DNA of 64,000 nucleotides, from assembly GCA_022747635.1 (NCBI GenBank), contig JAKTNV010000064.1, forward strand, positions 633,001-697,000, written 5' to 3'. Positions 21,409 through 31,586 of the stretch are shown here, piece after piece. The notes beneath the pieces were generated by a model. It searched no databases. It saw only the letters and a list, made by a program, of their open reading frames with translations, and was not told the DNA's origin. Every line of letters starts with the position of its first letter. Positions within the stretch are counted from its first letter, which is position 1. Both the position numbers and the translations under genes were made by a program. The DNA is from Hetaerina americana (Eukaryota; Arthropoda; Insecta; Odonata; Calopterygidae).

Positions 21409-21962
21409 GTCTGCATTAAAAGAATCGGTAACAATTTTTTCCTAAAGTGTGCGTGAAGTGCTGACCGTCGATTGAATGTGCACCTGATCGCAGATCGCGT
21501 ATTGGCATTGATGAGAAGATGACAGGGCACACACCATTATCACTGACTATTTGGCGATGCGAAAGATCAGCTCTGAGCTCGTCCTCCGGAAGGTCTTGAC
21601 GGCTGACCAGGAGGGCAAAGTCGAGTGTCTGCTTGTGAAGACCTTCGGAAACGTCAACGCGACGATTCCCCAACCACAAACAGTCCAGCAGGCTATTTCC
21701 TAATCCCAAAAGAACATCCTCCCTCAAAGGAAACCGCCAAAGAACTCTCAGTGCCATCAAAGAGACTTGCACGCGTGCCCTTGAGGACCTTCCGCCTGCC
21801 GGGGAGCCTTCGAGTGGTGGAAAAGCCGCTCTGGCCAAAGTGTGAGTCGACGCTCGGGGGATGTACTCTGAAGACTATTGAGAGGAATTGTATGAGCAAT
21901 ATCTACTGAAATAAATCTATTTTTCCGAATCTTTTTCCGATCCTTTTTATACAAACCTTGTA
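21409..21962 (-). mobile_element. Short TIR DNA transposon, unknown family, copy 2
   Basis: Inverse orientation to the copy at 12578-13164. It shares TIR sequence (gtataaaaaggatcgg read on the minus strand at 21952-21937; ttaaaagaatcggta at 21416-21430) and most of the interior. A 140-codon minus-strand frame (21838-21416) crosses it; copy 1 lacks an equivalent open frame and no domain is recognised, so coding is doubtful. Confidence 0.65.
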
Positions 21963-22024
21963 CTTAAACACTACTGAGGTGCTCGAAGCAATTATTCTTT
22001 AGAGATCTGTCTCTTTCGGAACTC

Positions 22025-22390
22025 CAATGTTTTCTTACTTTCCCTATTCCTAAACGGAGGTTCCCTTCTTCGGCCACTACGTATCTCTCTCTTCGTCCAC
22101 CATCGCATTCTAATTCTCATTCCAATCAGCATCCAAAGATATCCATCCAGGAACACCCGCGATTGTTTCCTCTAACTGCACTCTCTTATATTTTCCCGTT
22201 TCCCTGCGCTCGACAACTTCCAAACCCCATTCTAACTGGTTCGGCCCTCTTCCCAGTCTTCCGTGCCGTCGCTTTGCAAGGATTTCGCGAGTTGAAAACC
22301 GCAGAAGCCTCCTCGCCCCTCCTGCTGTCGGGAATGACACACGGACGGCACTGTGGGTAGAGTCCCGCGGTTACCAGGACGATCTCGAAT
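22025..22390 (-). mobile_element. Degenerate RTE-type LINE, endonuclease fragments
   Basis: Short blocks match the RTE at 15554-16290 in order. Examples are ccatcgcattctaattctca, then ggaacacccgcgattg and cctctaactg from the endonuclease. After an internal deletion come gcaaggatttcgcgag, ccgcagaagcctcc and ggttaccaggac from its N-terminus. No frame is open. Confidence 0.65.
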
Positions 22391-25149
22391 TAGTCGAATT
22401 GAAAATGTGAAAATCCAATACTTTATTGATAAGATACAGTGAAATTCATGTTTTATTAAAAATATCATTTACATAAAATCTAATTTCTTACTGAATCAAG
22501 ATAATATACGCCAGTAGAAAACTTGACTTGGCCCGAGGTGACTGATTCCTATCCTACAATAACGTGTAGTGACGTCATAAGTCTCGTTCATTAAGTGAAT
22601 GAGGGTTAAGTATTATAGTAGACACCACAAGATTCCAAGTAAATTTATGCATGAAACTTATCAACCACACCTTTCACCGCTTGAACATTTACTTAAATTA
22701 ATCCGTCGCGGGATTAAAGGGAGTCCTTCCTAATGAGAGACTCCTCTCCGCTAAATCCGGCTCGGATCAAGAAATACTCCAGGCCGGACTGCATATGCAC
22801 AGAGACACACTGCGAACCTATCAAAACGAATTGTCTTCATGATAAGTCGCCGTTTGCATCGGTCGCCGCCGAGATTTTGATGATCATGGCATTGGAGGGG
22901 TCGTTCCATATGCGAAAATCAGTCGGCTTAGTGGGTCAAGTACACACATGGTATAAGGCGGTATGGTATGGCAATAATGCACGCCACGTACACAAACGAT
23001 AACAGGTGGAATCCCCATTTATGAAATCGGGAGTTAATCCGAGGCACAATTCGATGCTTGGCGTGCTCCACGAGGTCTGATGAGATGCGAGCACCTTCAC
23101 ACGGACCCAAAAAAAGGACAACATGAGACTTTATGCGCCCGTGTTTCGGAACACACGCGTATGTGTTGCATATACGTACATAGAAGGTGAGTCCGTATGA
23201 GAAATCTACAACCAAATTTTCATCATCGACCATTCCTCCAACGGAGAGCGGACTCATGGGCTCCGGCAGAAGGGAGTGAGGGCCACGCTCGCCCTCCTCC
23301 CGCCCCCCGCCCGGCGACTGACGGGGAGCGGGGGTGGGGGGTAAGGGGGAGCGGGGGGGGGGGGAGGGCAAGAGCCCCTTCAAAAACGAGCGATACAAGT
23401 GACAATCTTATTTTGCAAACGTCAGGCAGCAAACAAGAGGGAGTGGGAAGGGGGGGGGGCGCCCCTGTTTCCCGCCCCCAGAGCGCGGCCGGCGATCTTC
23501 AACGCACGCCCCTTTCCCAAGACTCCCACGCGCACACACGAGCCTCCCCCCCACTCTCCCTCCTCTTTATATTACCGCCATTTTTTTATTCAATTCCGTT
23601 CCTCAGCCGCTTCCTGACACATCCTCACCCTCCGCGCACCCTTTCCGGAGGAAGACGGGGGGATGCGACCGAGGGGGGCAGAGAGGGGCGGGCAGCGTCT
23701 CTCAAGCGCCTCCCTCCTCCAAACACGGTTGACATTTCTATTAAGACCGCGTCTCGTCCAGGGCCCGCCCGGGTCAATCAATTAGATCGCACGCCCACCC
23801 CTGGCTTTCTTCCCCCCGCCCATCCCCCCACCTCCTTGGGGGATGACGGCGTTGAGATCCGCGGGGGAAGTCTCGGGCCGAAGAAGGGAGGAGTGGGGCG
23901 GACAGGTGCCCCCTTCTACCCCGAGGCCGTGGTGCACGCCTGCATTCTCGACGCGCTTGTAGGCCGGCGGTCGTTTCCGAGCCGAATGGTCGCGAGTAAA
24001 TCATGAATCCCCGATCGTGGCACACTTCCTACTTCACCAATCGCGGGAGTCACGCACCACCAGCGCCGGAGCCCAGGTGAGAGGTGCACGTCACCATCAT
24101 TCGAGCCGGGAACACCACCGTCAATGCTCGACGCCCCAGCGTTGGGCAGGTCCCGCCGGAAACCGCGCGAACCTCCCCTGCACTTCGACCCTCGTCTTAA
24201 GCGCGCATCCACGCAAAGCGACGCTGCATTTTTCAATTTCAGTCGCTTACGTGGCATGGAGTTCTGCGGGCATTCCTCACGCGACGACGGAGCACCACGC
24301 TTTGCCTCTCTCTATTTCGAAGAAGCTCCGAATCCAGATAGTCCTCCGAAACACCGAAGGTGACCACTGTCGCATTGGAACTCCTGTTGCATTCGTTTGC
24401 CGGCCTTTCATTCGCTCCCGCGGCATTCAAACCTTCGCTCCGTTCGTTCCTCCACGAGATGACGGAAGGACGACGATTCTCGAGCCCGAAACTGGGACCT
24501 CGCCCCAACAGCAATTGTTCATTGGTCGCTGTGAATCCGACGGGAGGAAGGATTTTGAGGGAGGGAGGTTGGTGGCGTGGCGTGCGATTCCTGCGGGGGC
24601 GTACTCCCCTCGCTCTCTTCCCTTTGCGCCGCAGCTCCGGAGAGGACACCGCCCCCGTCCCTCTGCCTCCCCTCCCGGGGCATCGGCCTCCGGTGCCCCC
24701 CACCCCTCCCTCGAGGACCTAATGAGGCGGGCCGGAAATCGAGGGATCCGGGTTCGAATCCCGATGAAGGTGAATGATATTTACGCTCTGAAATCGCCAT
24801 ATTGTAATGCACATTTAGCGGATGACTCCGTCAAACACTGCAGTCGCGGCATCTCCCGCAGTTTCTCAGAAATTGCAGTATTGGTGTTCGAACTTCTCTC
24901 TTCTTAAATACCTCAAAATAATTGCACGTGAAATTGGTGTCATGAGATATAAAATAAACGCAAAAATGTTTACAAGTAAAAGTTCTAGAATACGTCACAA
25001 GATTTCCAGAATGACGACATTTGATAAGGTTCAAAATTTAGACCCAACGGATGTCTTTGATTGCTGACAGGAGGTAAGAACAGAAATCGGCGCTGAATCG
25101 TCATCATGTCTAAAGCGTTATTTGAATAATCAACTTCCATTTTAGTATA
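22391..25149. other. No recognised gene; GC-rich block 23240-24720
   Basis: The GC-rich stretch has long C/G runs (for example 23342-23370 and 23450-23462) and stop-poor frames in all registers. The longest are 269 codons (23197-24006) and 296 codons (24017-24907). Neither shows a domain; composition is Pro/Arg/Ser-rich, and the second runs through a tRNA-like SINE scrap at 24729, which argues against coding. CpG-rich DNA of this sort could be a promoter region, but I see no supporting element. Confidence 0.4.
24722..24785 (+). mobile_element. tRNA-like 3' half, SINE scrap
   Basis: The segment atccgggttcgaatcccgat has a canonical B-box (GGTTCGAATCC) and a T-arm with a CGGG/CCCG-type stem. 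No matching D or acceptor arm is found upstream, so it is not a tRNA gene. Confidence 0.4.
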
Positions 25150-25350
25150 AATTGAGTGGCTTCAGGCGCGATGTGGTGGAAGTCGAACATAATGAATAAC
25201 TGATTGAAGCACTTTTCCACTTGATAAATTTTTTTATATTTACGACCGGGTTTCGATGTATTACATCATCATCAGGTCCTCATCGAAACCCAGTCGTAAA
25301 TATAAAAAAATTTATCAAGTGGAAAAGTGCTTCGATCAGTTATTCATTCC
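25150..25350. mobile_element. Head-to-head inverted pair of PLE 3' ends with hammerhead core
   Basis: Arms of about 70 bp (25190-25259 and 25277-25347) are near-perfect reverse complements. The left ends in gaccgggtttcgatg, the right starts catcgaaacccagtc, and both contain cacttttccacttgataaat in opposite senses. The spacer gtattacatcatcatcagg completes a hammerhead core on the minus strand only. Left of the pair, ggcttcaggcgcgatgtggt recurs as ttcaggcgtgatgcggtgg at 55264, so the family has further relatives. Confidence 0.75.
25244..25275 (-). ncRNA. Hammerhead-ribozyme-like core, intact conserved residues
   Basis: Minus strand 5'-3': CTGATGA (25275-25269), one extra T, stem II GATGT/ACATC with loop AAT, GAAAC (25254-25250), loop CCG, GTC (25246-25244). 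Stem III is the 2-bp AC/GT pair. C3-A9, G12-A14 and the GUC cleavage triplet all fit the hammerhead consensus. Stem I has C-G and A-U next to the core, then an internal loop, then a further atttac/gtaaat pairing. The extra base after A9 departs from consensus but has a precedent in the chrysanthemum chlorotic mottle viroid hammerhead. Cleavage is predicted, not shown. Confidence 0.65.
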
Positions 25351-25784
25351 ATTTCAGTGTCGAGAGATCGAAAAATTTCACCCAAAGGAGAAATATCACG
25401 CCCTGCAGTTCGGCAATTTAGATGTGCATAACCTACGAAACAACTTGGCTGTCGCTGCAAGAAATGGGCTGACTTGTATTCGGGATACCCGGGAGGATGC
25501 AAATATTGTTCACGTGTTTTCAGACTCTCATTATTTAACATCACGGAGAGCATCTTAAGTTGTTTCCCCGATCTTGCTCATTGACTGCGAACACAGCAAT
25601 TTTCTTCGTTGTTCTTCGGTTGATAAAATACCCTCTTAAGCTACCGTCTCTCGCGTTTCCCATAAATTTGAAAAGGATTTATCTCTTTGGTATTAGTCCG
25701 AAAACAGCACTTGGACCTTCACATCGGACTTTGAACATTGATAAAACCATTTGACAATTACATACACCCGAGCCATAATTGGAG
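25351..25784. other. No recognised feature
   Basis: Unique-looking sequence between the PLE pair and SINE-C. A frame of 100 codons runs from the PLE arm into it, with no domain. Confidence 0.4.
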
Positions 25785-25876
25785 GAAAAACCACCCAGGC
25801 GGGAATCGAACCCGCGACCCATGGAGTTGTAAAGACGAGGACGTAACCCCGCCGCCAGCGGGGCCGGCACAATAGA
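25785..25876 (-). mobile_element. tRNA-derived SINE, family C
   Basis: On the minus strand, gccggccccgctggcggcgg forms a D-arm-like region. cgcgggttcgattcccgcc is a perfect B-box within a 5-bp T-stem (GCGGG/CCCGC). A T-rich run and ccaattatggctcgggtg follow. The lack of a paired acceptor stem argues for a SINE head, not a tRNA gene. Only one copy is in the window. Confidence 0.6.
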
Positions 25877-26479
25877 ACGAATTACTTCCGTTATTTACGT
25901 TCTAGGTTTAGGATATAGTTATGAAAAACTACGAGATTCCAAAAGAACCGCCACAGAAAGCTATTGAAATATCAAACGCGAGGAGTGCTCCTGATTTTCG
26001 AGTCTCGCAGGAGGTGGCGCCGCACAGATGGTCTGGCCCAAACAATAGTACCGGTGAGAGGAGAGAATAATGGGCGCCTGCAAGCACCAGGTGCTTCCGG
26101 AAAGGGATTGTGGAGGCGCCGCGCAGTCAGTGTAGGGAGGAAGGGCGACGGAGGGCATCTGAAGAGCACTTTCATCGGCCGGCTTCATGACCTACTCGGT
26201 TCGGCCGATGACTCCCAGGAGGTCATCTAATGCAAGAGATGGGACAAGACACCACGCAGAGTGTGCTCAGGATCCGATCGAGTTATTCAGAGCATGCGAA
26301 ATGCATAGTCGGGGATCACCCGGAACGACCTTGACATACGCAGATTAGAAAGCACAGCGGGAGGGGCCAAAAGTAAAATGCAAGTGGGTCGAGGCTTCTA
26401 GGAGATGCTAGTGTGTGCGCCCTGGCCCTTGGAAAGGGCGCACACAGGAGACTTGGAGAGAGGCACCAGAAACAGCATG
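25877..26479. other. No recognised gene; small hairpin at 26410
   Basis: Unassigned sequence. gtgtgcgccct (26411-26421) pairs with agggcgcacac (26435-26445) to form an 11-bp-stem hairpin. Overlapping frames on both strands (75-88 codons) have no domain. Confidence 0.4.
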
Positions 26480-27300
26480 AGTTTTCAAAGACGGTTAATT
26501 AATTGGGGCCCCAATCGCCGCCGTCATTTCGACAGACCTGACCTCCCGAACGATTACAAACACACCTCGCACCTCATCCTAAACCAAAACTCATTCTATT
26601 TCCTCAGTAAACATCACCTTCAGGTATAAGACACTGCGATGGGCAGTAGATTCAGCCGCAGGCATGCATTGCCTCCACGCGCTCACCCTGAGTTCCTGAC
26701 AAGTAAAAACATCCTTCGGCACGTTCCCCCGCCCAAACCTCCCCAACGCACTATAACGCACGCATCCTCTCCATTCACACTACATACGACTAGTAATATC
26801 GCACTCCCAAGAAATTCAGTTCCTCAGACATTAAGTACCTCCAAGATCTCTTCCACATCTTGACTAACCACAAAACAACGGCACACATATTACCTGACTG
26901 TCCCTCGGTTGCTTATAAATCACCCGCCAATGTACATATCTGACACATTACAATCCACCAAGCCTTTATCCAAGCCCTCTGCCATCCAGGAACCCGCACC
27001 AGTGCCTTGTGATGGACCGAAACCAATCCCCCCCCTCTTGCCCCCCTCTCCGCTTTCCAACTCCCTCCCGTCCCACTCTATTCCCACATTCACATCCCGC
27101 TACACAACCTACCCTCTTCTTAATCGCAGATTCCGTCCCTCCTCCTACAGCGCCAACGATCACCGCGCCTGTTTTCAAACTCTCTGACGCATTAGTCTCT
27201 CTACCTTAACACGACTCCCTCCACGGTGATTCATTCAACCATTGTTTCAATGCGCCTATCTCCGCATGCAACTGGCTCCTTGGCGCCGGCTCCATTCTAA
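26480..27300 (+). pseudogene. Degenerate Penelope-like RT region, tentative
   Basis: HLILNQNSFYFLSKHHLQV, a stop, then DTAMGSR aligns with IVLTKNAFQFNDKIYLQIKG and TAMGTR of the PLE at 31586-33457 (RT domain 4). Beyond that the frame is lost and only Pro/Ser-rich pieces remain. The block 27118-27230 is shared with 3818-3990. The alignment to the PLE rests on about 26 residues, so the call is tentative. Confidence 0.45.
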
Positions 27301-27904
27301 TCCCGAACCTTGGCCACTACGGGGACATCCTTCTCCTAGTACTAGTAGTATTTAGTGGAGGCCACCGACAGCTGGGGTCATTTGCGCAATTAGGGATGGA
27401 CAGGTTATGATGAAGGGTGAAGAGAAACCCGGCGTCGGCATGAGCCTACTCTTGTCGAAAGCGCCAAGGGGTCCGCAGCTTAACGCCCCATCCGACGGAC
27501 GGCGTACTCACTCTAAGTGCCCTCCACATCAAGTAGGGAGGTCCCTGGCGAGGGAGAAATTTCCCTGTAAACCACACAACTAGTGTTGGTGTGTGTGTAT
27601 ATTTTTAAGTTCCCGAATACGGTCCCTGGCAATTCGATAGATTCCCTTGCAAACCTATTCGGGAAACAACCCCTCGCCGTGTAAACGTGTGCGTCTTACT
27701 ACATTGCTGTACCACTGCACATTACTGTATTTTGAATGTTTGTTTGATATCACTGGCGAGGGATTAACTTTTTCCGTTAATCACCACACCAATCTCAATA
27801 TTCCAATCCCTTTTTTTCTTCCTGTCACAATTTTTTAAACACACGCATTTAAAAATCTTTGAACGGTACAAGTTCATTTAATTCAGGGGATACCGGGGCG
27901 GCAG
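27301..27904. other. No recognised gene
   Basis: 27330-27560 has moderate-complexity text (for example ccatccgacggacggcg) that reads like a dispersed repeat, but no second copy is in this window. The rest is unassigned. Confidence 0.35.
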
Positions 27905-28440
27905 TGTGGAACGCATATGCACTAATCTAATCGAAAATGAAGGGCCAGGGCAGACTGTTGAGAAAACCACGATTGAGGAAAGGGGGGAGCAGGAAGCTAT
28001 CGAGGAAAAATGGGAATATATCCGAAAAGGGATATCGGAAGCCGCAAGCAATACTACGGGAACTGTTGTTAGCAGAACGACAAGGAAACCATGGGCTACG
28101 GATGTGATGATTAGACATACATACGAGAGAAGGTAATGAATGAATATAACCACAGAGATAAGTTGGAAGAAGCATTAAGAATAAAAGCACACATTGAATC
28201 AAAGAGAGCAAAAGAAATTTGGTTGAAGACGCAGTGCGAGGATGTGGAAAGTCTTCAGAGAAAGTTTAAAGTTGTTGCGTTGTAAAGGACGCTTCAAACC
28301 CTGTGAAGAAGTCAGAAGGAAAGAAAACATTGGCTGCAAACAATCTAAGATGAATTATAAAAAATATTAGTTGAGCCAGAAAATTTCCAAGAGATATGTA
28401 AGATTAGGGTAAGGTACGGATTAGGGTAAAGAAATCAGTC
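27905..28440 (+). mobile_element. RTE-type LINE fragment, linker region
   Basis: 27906-28136 translates to WEYIRKGISEAASNTTGTVV then RKPWATDVMIRHTYERR. Downstream aagacgcagtgcgaggatgt and gaaagtcttcagaga match the linker at 14770-14810. It is equivalent to the start of the RTE piece at 14569 and extends further 5'. There is no RT or endonuclease core. Confidence 0.7.
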
Positions 28441-29554
28441 CAGCAGTCATGACAAGTATGGCGGCCCAGTGATCATTTGAAAATAACTCGCGCGGTGCCA
28501 CTCATTGGCGCGCCAACTCCCCCAACCCTCGCTCCCCTGTCGTGCCCCCCCTGGTACCCCATCACCTCCCTCCTCTCTTCCGGAGCTTATGCGAAACTTG
28601 AGGACATCGAAGGGCGATTCGTCCCACTCCAAAATTATTCGATGATCCACGCCCGAACCCCATTCGACTTTAATATGCATTCCTAGGATACGACACTGGA
28701 AGGGGCGATAAGTGGGCGGGGGACGGGGGCGTGGAGTGCATAGATTACCCTCATGCTAAATTATGCCGCACTGGAGCCAAGTAAAGGGGGAGGGACCGAC
28801 GCTGATATATTCATGTCTGATTTCGGCATTTATCTTCCGAGTTTTCATAGGGCTGTGCAGTAATTCGAATTCTTCGTCGCGCCCTCAGCCGCTCCCGCCT
28901 CCGCCGCACCCGCCGTGGCCCTCGACGTCCTGCAACGGGGTGCCGCGGCAATGCAGCCCGGCTCATCCAACGCACACGATCGTATGCGTGCCATCGATCG
29001 ACATATCGCCGCGCGGTTTGCGTGCGTCGCCGGAGAAATCTGTCAGAGGACGTGTGAACACACTCGCGCAGCCGTGAAGCCCTAAGAGGGCGGGATGCGG
29101 GGGCAGTGGTGTGGTAGGAACCCAGGCCGGGGGGGGGGGGTGGTGTCGGACTCGGCCGGTGGTGCTCGCGGGGGTGCGTCGAGGGCGCCAGGTGACTGGG
29201 AGGCCATCCCACGGGGCATGCAGACGGGGGGAGCGGAGCCTCCCTCGGGAGAACCGCCCTGAACACTTTAAGAACAGCCAGAGAGAATTACACAAGCGGC
29301 GGGGAAGTGTAAGGAGGCGGTTAACAAGCATTGACATCTTCAAACCGCTCGGCTTCTGCAAGGGCGTATGTAAAGGGATGTATGCAATGTCCATTAATTG
29401 ATTGAATGGTGATTAATGGATTTGGCATGCCTGTATTTGTTTTTTATGCTGTTTACTCTTGTGCTATCCCAAAAAATGCGATCCTCACGAAGTCGGTCGG
29501 AGTGGCGAATAAAAAGGTTCGAAGTCAGAGGAGCTAGATGTGTAAAGCATATAC

Positions 29555-29561
<7 letters not shown>
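28441..29561. other. No recognised gene; GC-rich block
   Basis: 28880-29260 is GC-rich with CCG repeats and a poly-G run near 29130. Frames of up to 151 codons on both strands are low-complexity. Nothing is assigned. Confidence 0.4.

Positions 29562-29612
<51 letters not shown>
29562..29612. repeat. (TA)n microsatellite
   Basis: About 25 TA units, immediately followed by the left arm of a PLE inverted pair (tgcttttgtagacgt). Confidence 0.98.
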
Positions 29613-29615
<3 letters not shown>

Positions 29616-29884
29616 TTTTGTAGACGTAACACGGAAGTACCGAATAGTACAATACACAGCAACACACAATATAGAAGAACACTCACACGTATTTTCTTGA
29701 TATTTCGACGGAAACAATCCGTCTTCATCTGAAAATATAGAAGTAATGCAGAAGTAGAAGTAATCATTACTTCTATATTTTCAGATGAAGACGGATTGTT
29801 TCCGTCGAAATATCAAGAAAATACGTGTGAGTGTTCTTCTTTTTTTTTGGTGTTTCTATATTGTGTGTTCCTGTGTATTGTACT

Positions 29885-29888
<4 letters not shown>
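29613..29888. mobile_element. Head-to-head inverted pair of PLE 3' ends
   Basis: Arms of about 120 bp meet near 29757. Left arm: tgcttttgtagacg, gaacactcacacgta, cgacggaaacaatccgtctt. Right arm: aagacggattgtttccgtcg, tacgtgtgagtgttc, ending tgtattgtactataca. The centre pairs agaagtaatgc with attacttct-type text. Each arm has a TGAAGA core with A at position C3, a GACGGA/TCCGTC stem and GAAATATC. (TA)n bounds both sides. The right arm contains a T-run insertion. Confidence 0.8.

Positions 29889-29947
<59 letters not shown>
29889..29947. repeat. (TA)n microsatellite
   Basis: About 30 TA units between the PLE pair and the SINE-B array. Confidence 0.98.
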
Positions 29948-29950
<3 letters not shown>

Positions 29951-30091
29951 TCAAACACGAAATCCCGCCAGACGGCGAATAAATACTCATATATACAGAA
30001 ACATATATAAGGAAAAGGGATAGGAACACGTATAAAGGACGAACACAATAGAGGTGGGGAAGGCGGAATCGAACGGATCACAAGAGATATT

Positions 30092-30166
30092 TCCTCAACC
30101 GGGACTCGAACACCGGATCTTTCCACTTGCCGGGCGGATGCTCTTAACCACTTGAGCTATCGAGGA
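30092..30166 (-). tRNA. tRNA-like segment of SINE-B, unit 1
   Basis: A 75-nt cloverleaf-like sequence. The acceptor ends TCCTCGA/TTGAGGA pair over 7 bp (one G-T), A-box tagctcaagtgg, anticodon stem TCCGC/GTGGA with loop CCGGCAA, and B-box gttcgagtcc. The loop would put GGC in the anticodon position, but U33 is replaced by C and the T-stem has mismatches. It is best read as the pol III promoter head of a repeat, not a working tRNA gene. Confidence 0.6.
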
Positions 30167-30538
30167 TATGTAATTTACCCTGAGATCCGTGGGTCTTATA
30201 TGTCGCCAAGCGCCCCGATTCTTTAGCCAAGAGATGGCGTCAGGGGGCTGTTTCACCCACCAAAGGAGAAATAGACAATACACAAGAGGAAAGGATAGTG
30301 GTTAGAATTCATACAACATCATACAGGAAAAGAACAGTGCGTTTCGTTGCACGCATTGCCAGAAGAAAGAGATGAGCCACATTGGCCAAATACACATTCA
30401 AACACGAAATCCCGCCAGACAGCGAATAAATACTCATATATACAGAAACATATATAAGGAAAAGGGATAGGAACACGTATAAAGGACGAACACAATAGAG
30501 GTGGGGAAGGCGGAATCGAACGGATCACAAGAGATATT

Positions 30539-30613
30539 TCCTCAACCGGGACTCGAACACCGGATCTTTCCACTTGCCGGGCGGATGCTCTTAACCACTT
30601 GAGCTATCGAGGA
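30539..30613 (-). tRNA. tRNA-like segment of SINE-B, unit 2
   Basis: Same sequence as the unit-1 segment, exactly 447 bp to the right. It is part of the repeat, not an independent gene. Confidence 0.6.
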
Positions 30614-30907
30614 TATGTAATTTACCCTGAGATCCGTGGGTCTTATATGTCGCCAAGCGCCCCGATTCTTTAGCCAAGAGATGGCGTCAGGGGGCTGTTT
30701 CACCCACCAAAGGAGAAATAGACAATACACAAGAGGAAAGGATAGTGGTTAGAATTCATACAACATCATACAGGAAAAGAACAGTGCGTTTCGTGGCACG
30801 CATAGCCAGAAGAAAGAGATGAGCCACATTGGCCAAATACACATTCAAACACGAAATCCCGCCAGACGGCGAATAAATACTCATATATACAGAAACATTA
30901 AGTGAAA

Positions 30908-30958
30908 AGCATCCGCCCGGCAAGTGGAAAGATCCGGTGTTCGAGTCCCGGTTGAGGA
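30908..30958 (+). tRNA. tRNA-like segment of SINE-B, 5'-truncated at the inversion point
   Basis: It retains the anticodon arm, T-arm and 3' acceptor half (agcatccgcccggcaagtgg to gttgagga), but the D-arm and A-box are missing. The strand switch of the array lies at its left edge. Confidence 0.6.
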
Positions 30959-31335
30959 AATATTTTTACTCTTGTGATCCGTTCGATTCCGCCTTCCCCA
31001 CCTCTATTGTGTTCGTCCTTTATACGTGTTCCTATCCCTTTTCCTTATATATGTTTCTGTATATATGAGCATTTATTCGCCGTCTGGCGGGATTTCGTGT
31101 TTGAATGTGTATTTGGCCAACGGGGCTCATCTCTTTCTTCTGGCTATGCGTGCCACGAAACGCACTGTTCTTTTCCTGTATGATGTTGTATGAATTCTAA
31201 CCACTATCCTTTCCTCTTGTGTATTGTCTATTTCTCCTTTGGTGGGTGAAACAGCCCCCTGACGCCATCTCTTGGCTAAAGAATCGGGGCGCTTGGCGAC
31301 ATATAAGACCCACGGATCTCAGGGTAAATTACATA

Positions 31336-31410
31336 TCCTCGATAGCTCAAGTGGTTAAGAGCATCCGCCCGGCAAGTGGAAAGATCCGGTGTTCGAGTCC
31401 CGGTTGAGGA
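31336..31410 (+). tRNA. tRNA-like segment of SINE-B, plus-strand unit
   Basis: Complete 75-nt copy on the plus strand with the same arms and loop as unit 1. The sequence aaatatttttactc follows; its T5 run could act as a pol III terminator within a few bases of the tRNA-like 3' end. Confidence 0.6.
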
Positions 31411-31520
31411 AATATTTTTACTCTTGTGATCCGTTCGATTCCGCCTTCCCCACCTCTATTGTGTTCGTCCTTTATACGTGTTCCTATCCCTTTTCCTTAT
31501 ATATGTTTCTGTATATATGA

Positions 31521-31585
<65 letters not shown>
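31521..31585. repeat. (TA)n microsatellite forming the 5' boundary of the PLE
   Basis: About 32 TA units. Left is SINE-B text (tctgtatatatgag); right is tcatcatagattccc, where PLE coding similarity starts. The reading frame stays open through the tract as alternating Ile-Tyr codons. Confidence 0.98.

Positions 31586-31586
<1 letters not shown>

Larger units (their letters stand above)
29948..31520. mobile_element. Inverted tandem array of a 447-bp tRNA-containing repeat (SINE-B)
   Basis: Two minus-strand units, offset by exactly 447 bp, occupy 29948-30841, followed by the start of a third to about 30897. The orientation then flips: 30908-31520 is the same unit on the plus strand, about 1.4 copies. 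Units differ at only a few positions. Each contains a 75-nt tRNA-like segment, ccacctctattgtgttcgtc, tggcgggatttcgtgtttga and a conserved body. (TA)n bounds both ends and the PLE follows on the right. Frames of 62-84 codons in each unit repeat with the unit and are not genes. Confidence 0.85.

Noticed and set aside
23197..24907. Two long open frames of 269 and 296 codons that could be host genes
   Set aside because: They lie in GC-rich, stop-poor DNA with long frames on the opposite strand too. Composition is Pro/Arg/Ser-rich without a domain, and the second crosses a tRNA-like SINE scrap.
30092..30166. Functional tRNA-Ala (GGC) gene
   Set aside because: The cloverleaf is fair, but C33 replaces U33, the T-stem is mismatched, and the segment is part of a 447-bp repeated unit.
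29948..31520. CRISPR-like or satellite array
   Set aside because: Units are long (447 bp), carry a tRNA-like segment, switch strand in the middle and lie in a eukaryotic TE cluster; no short repeats with variable spacers exist.
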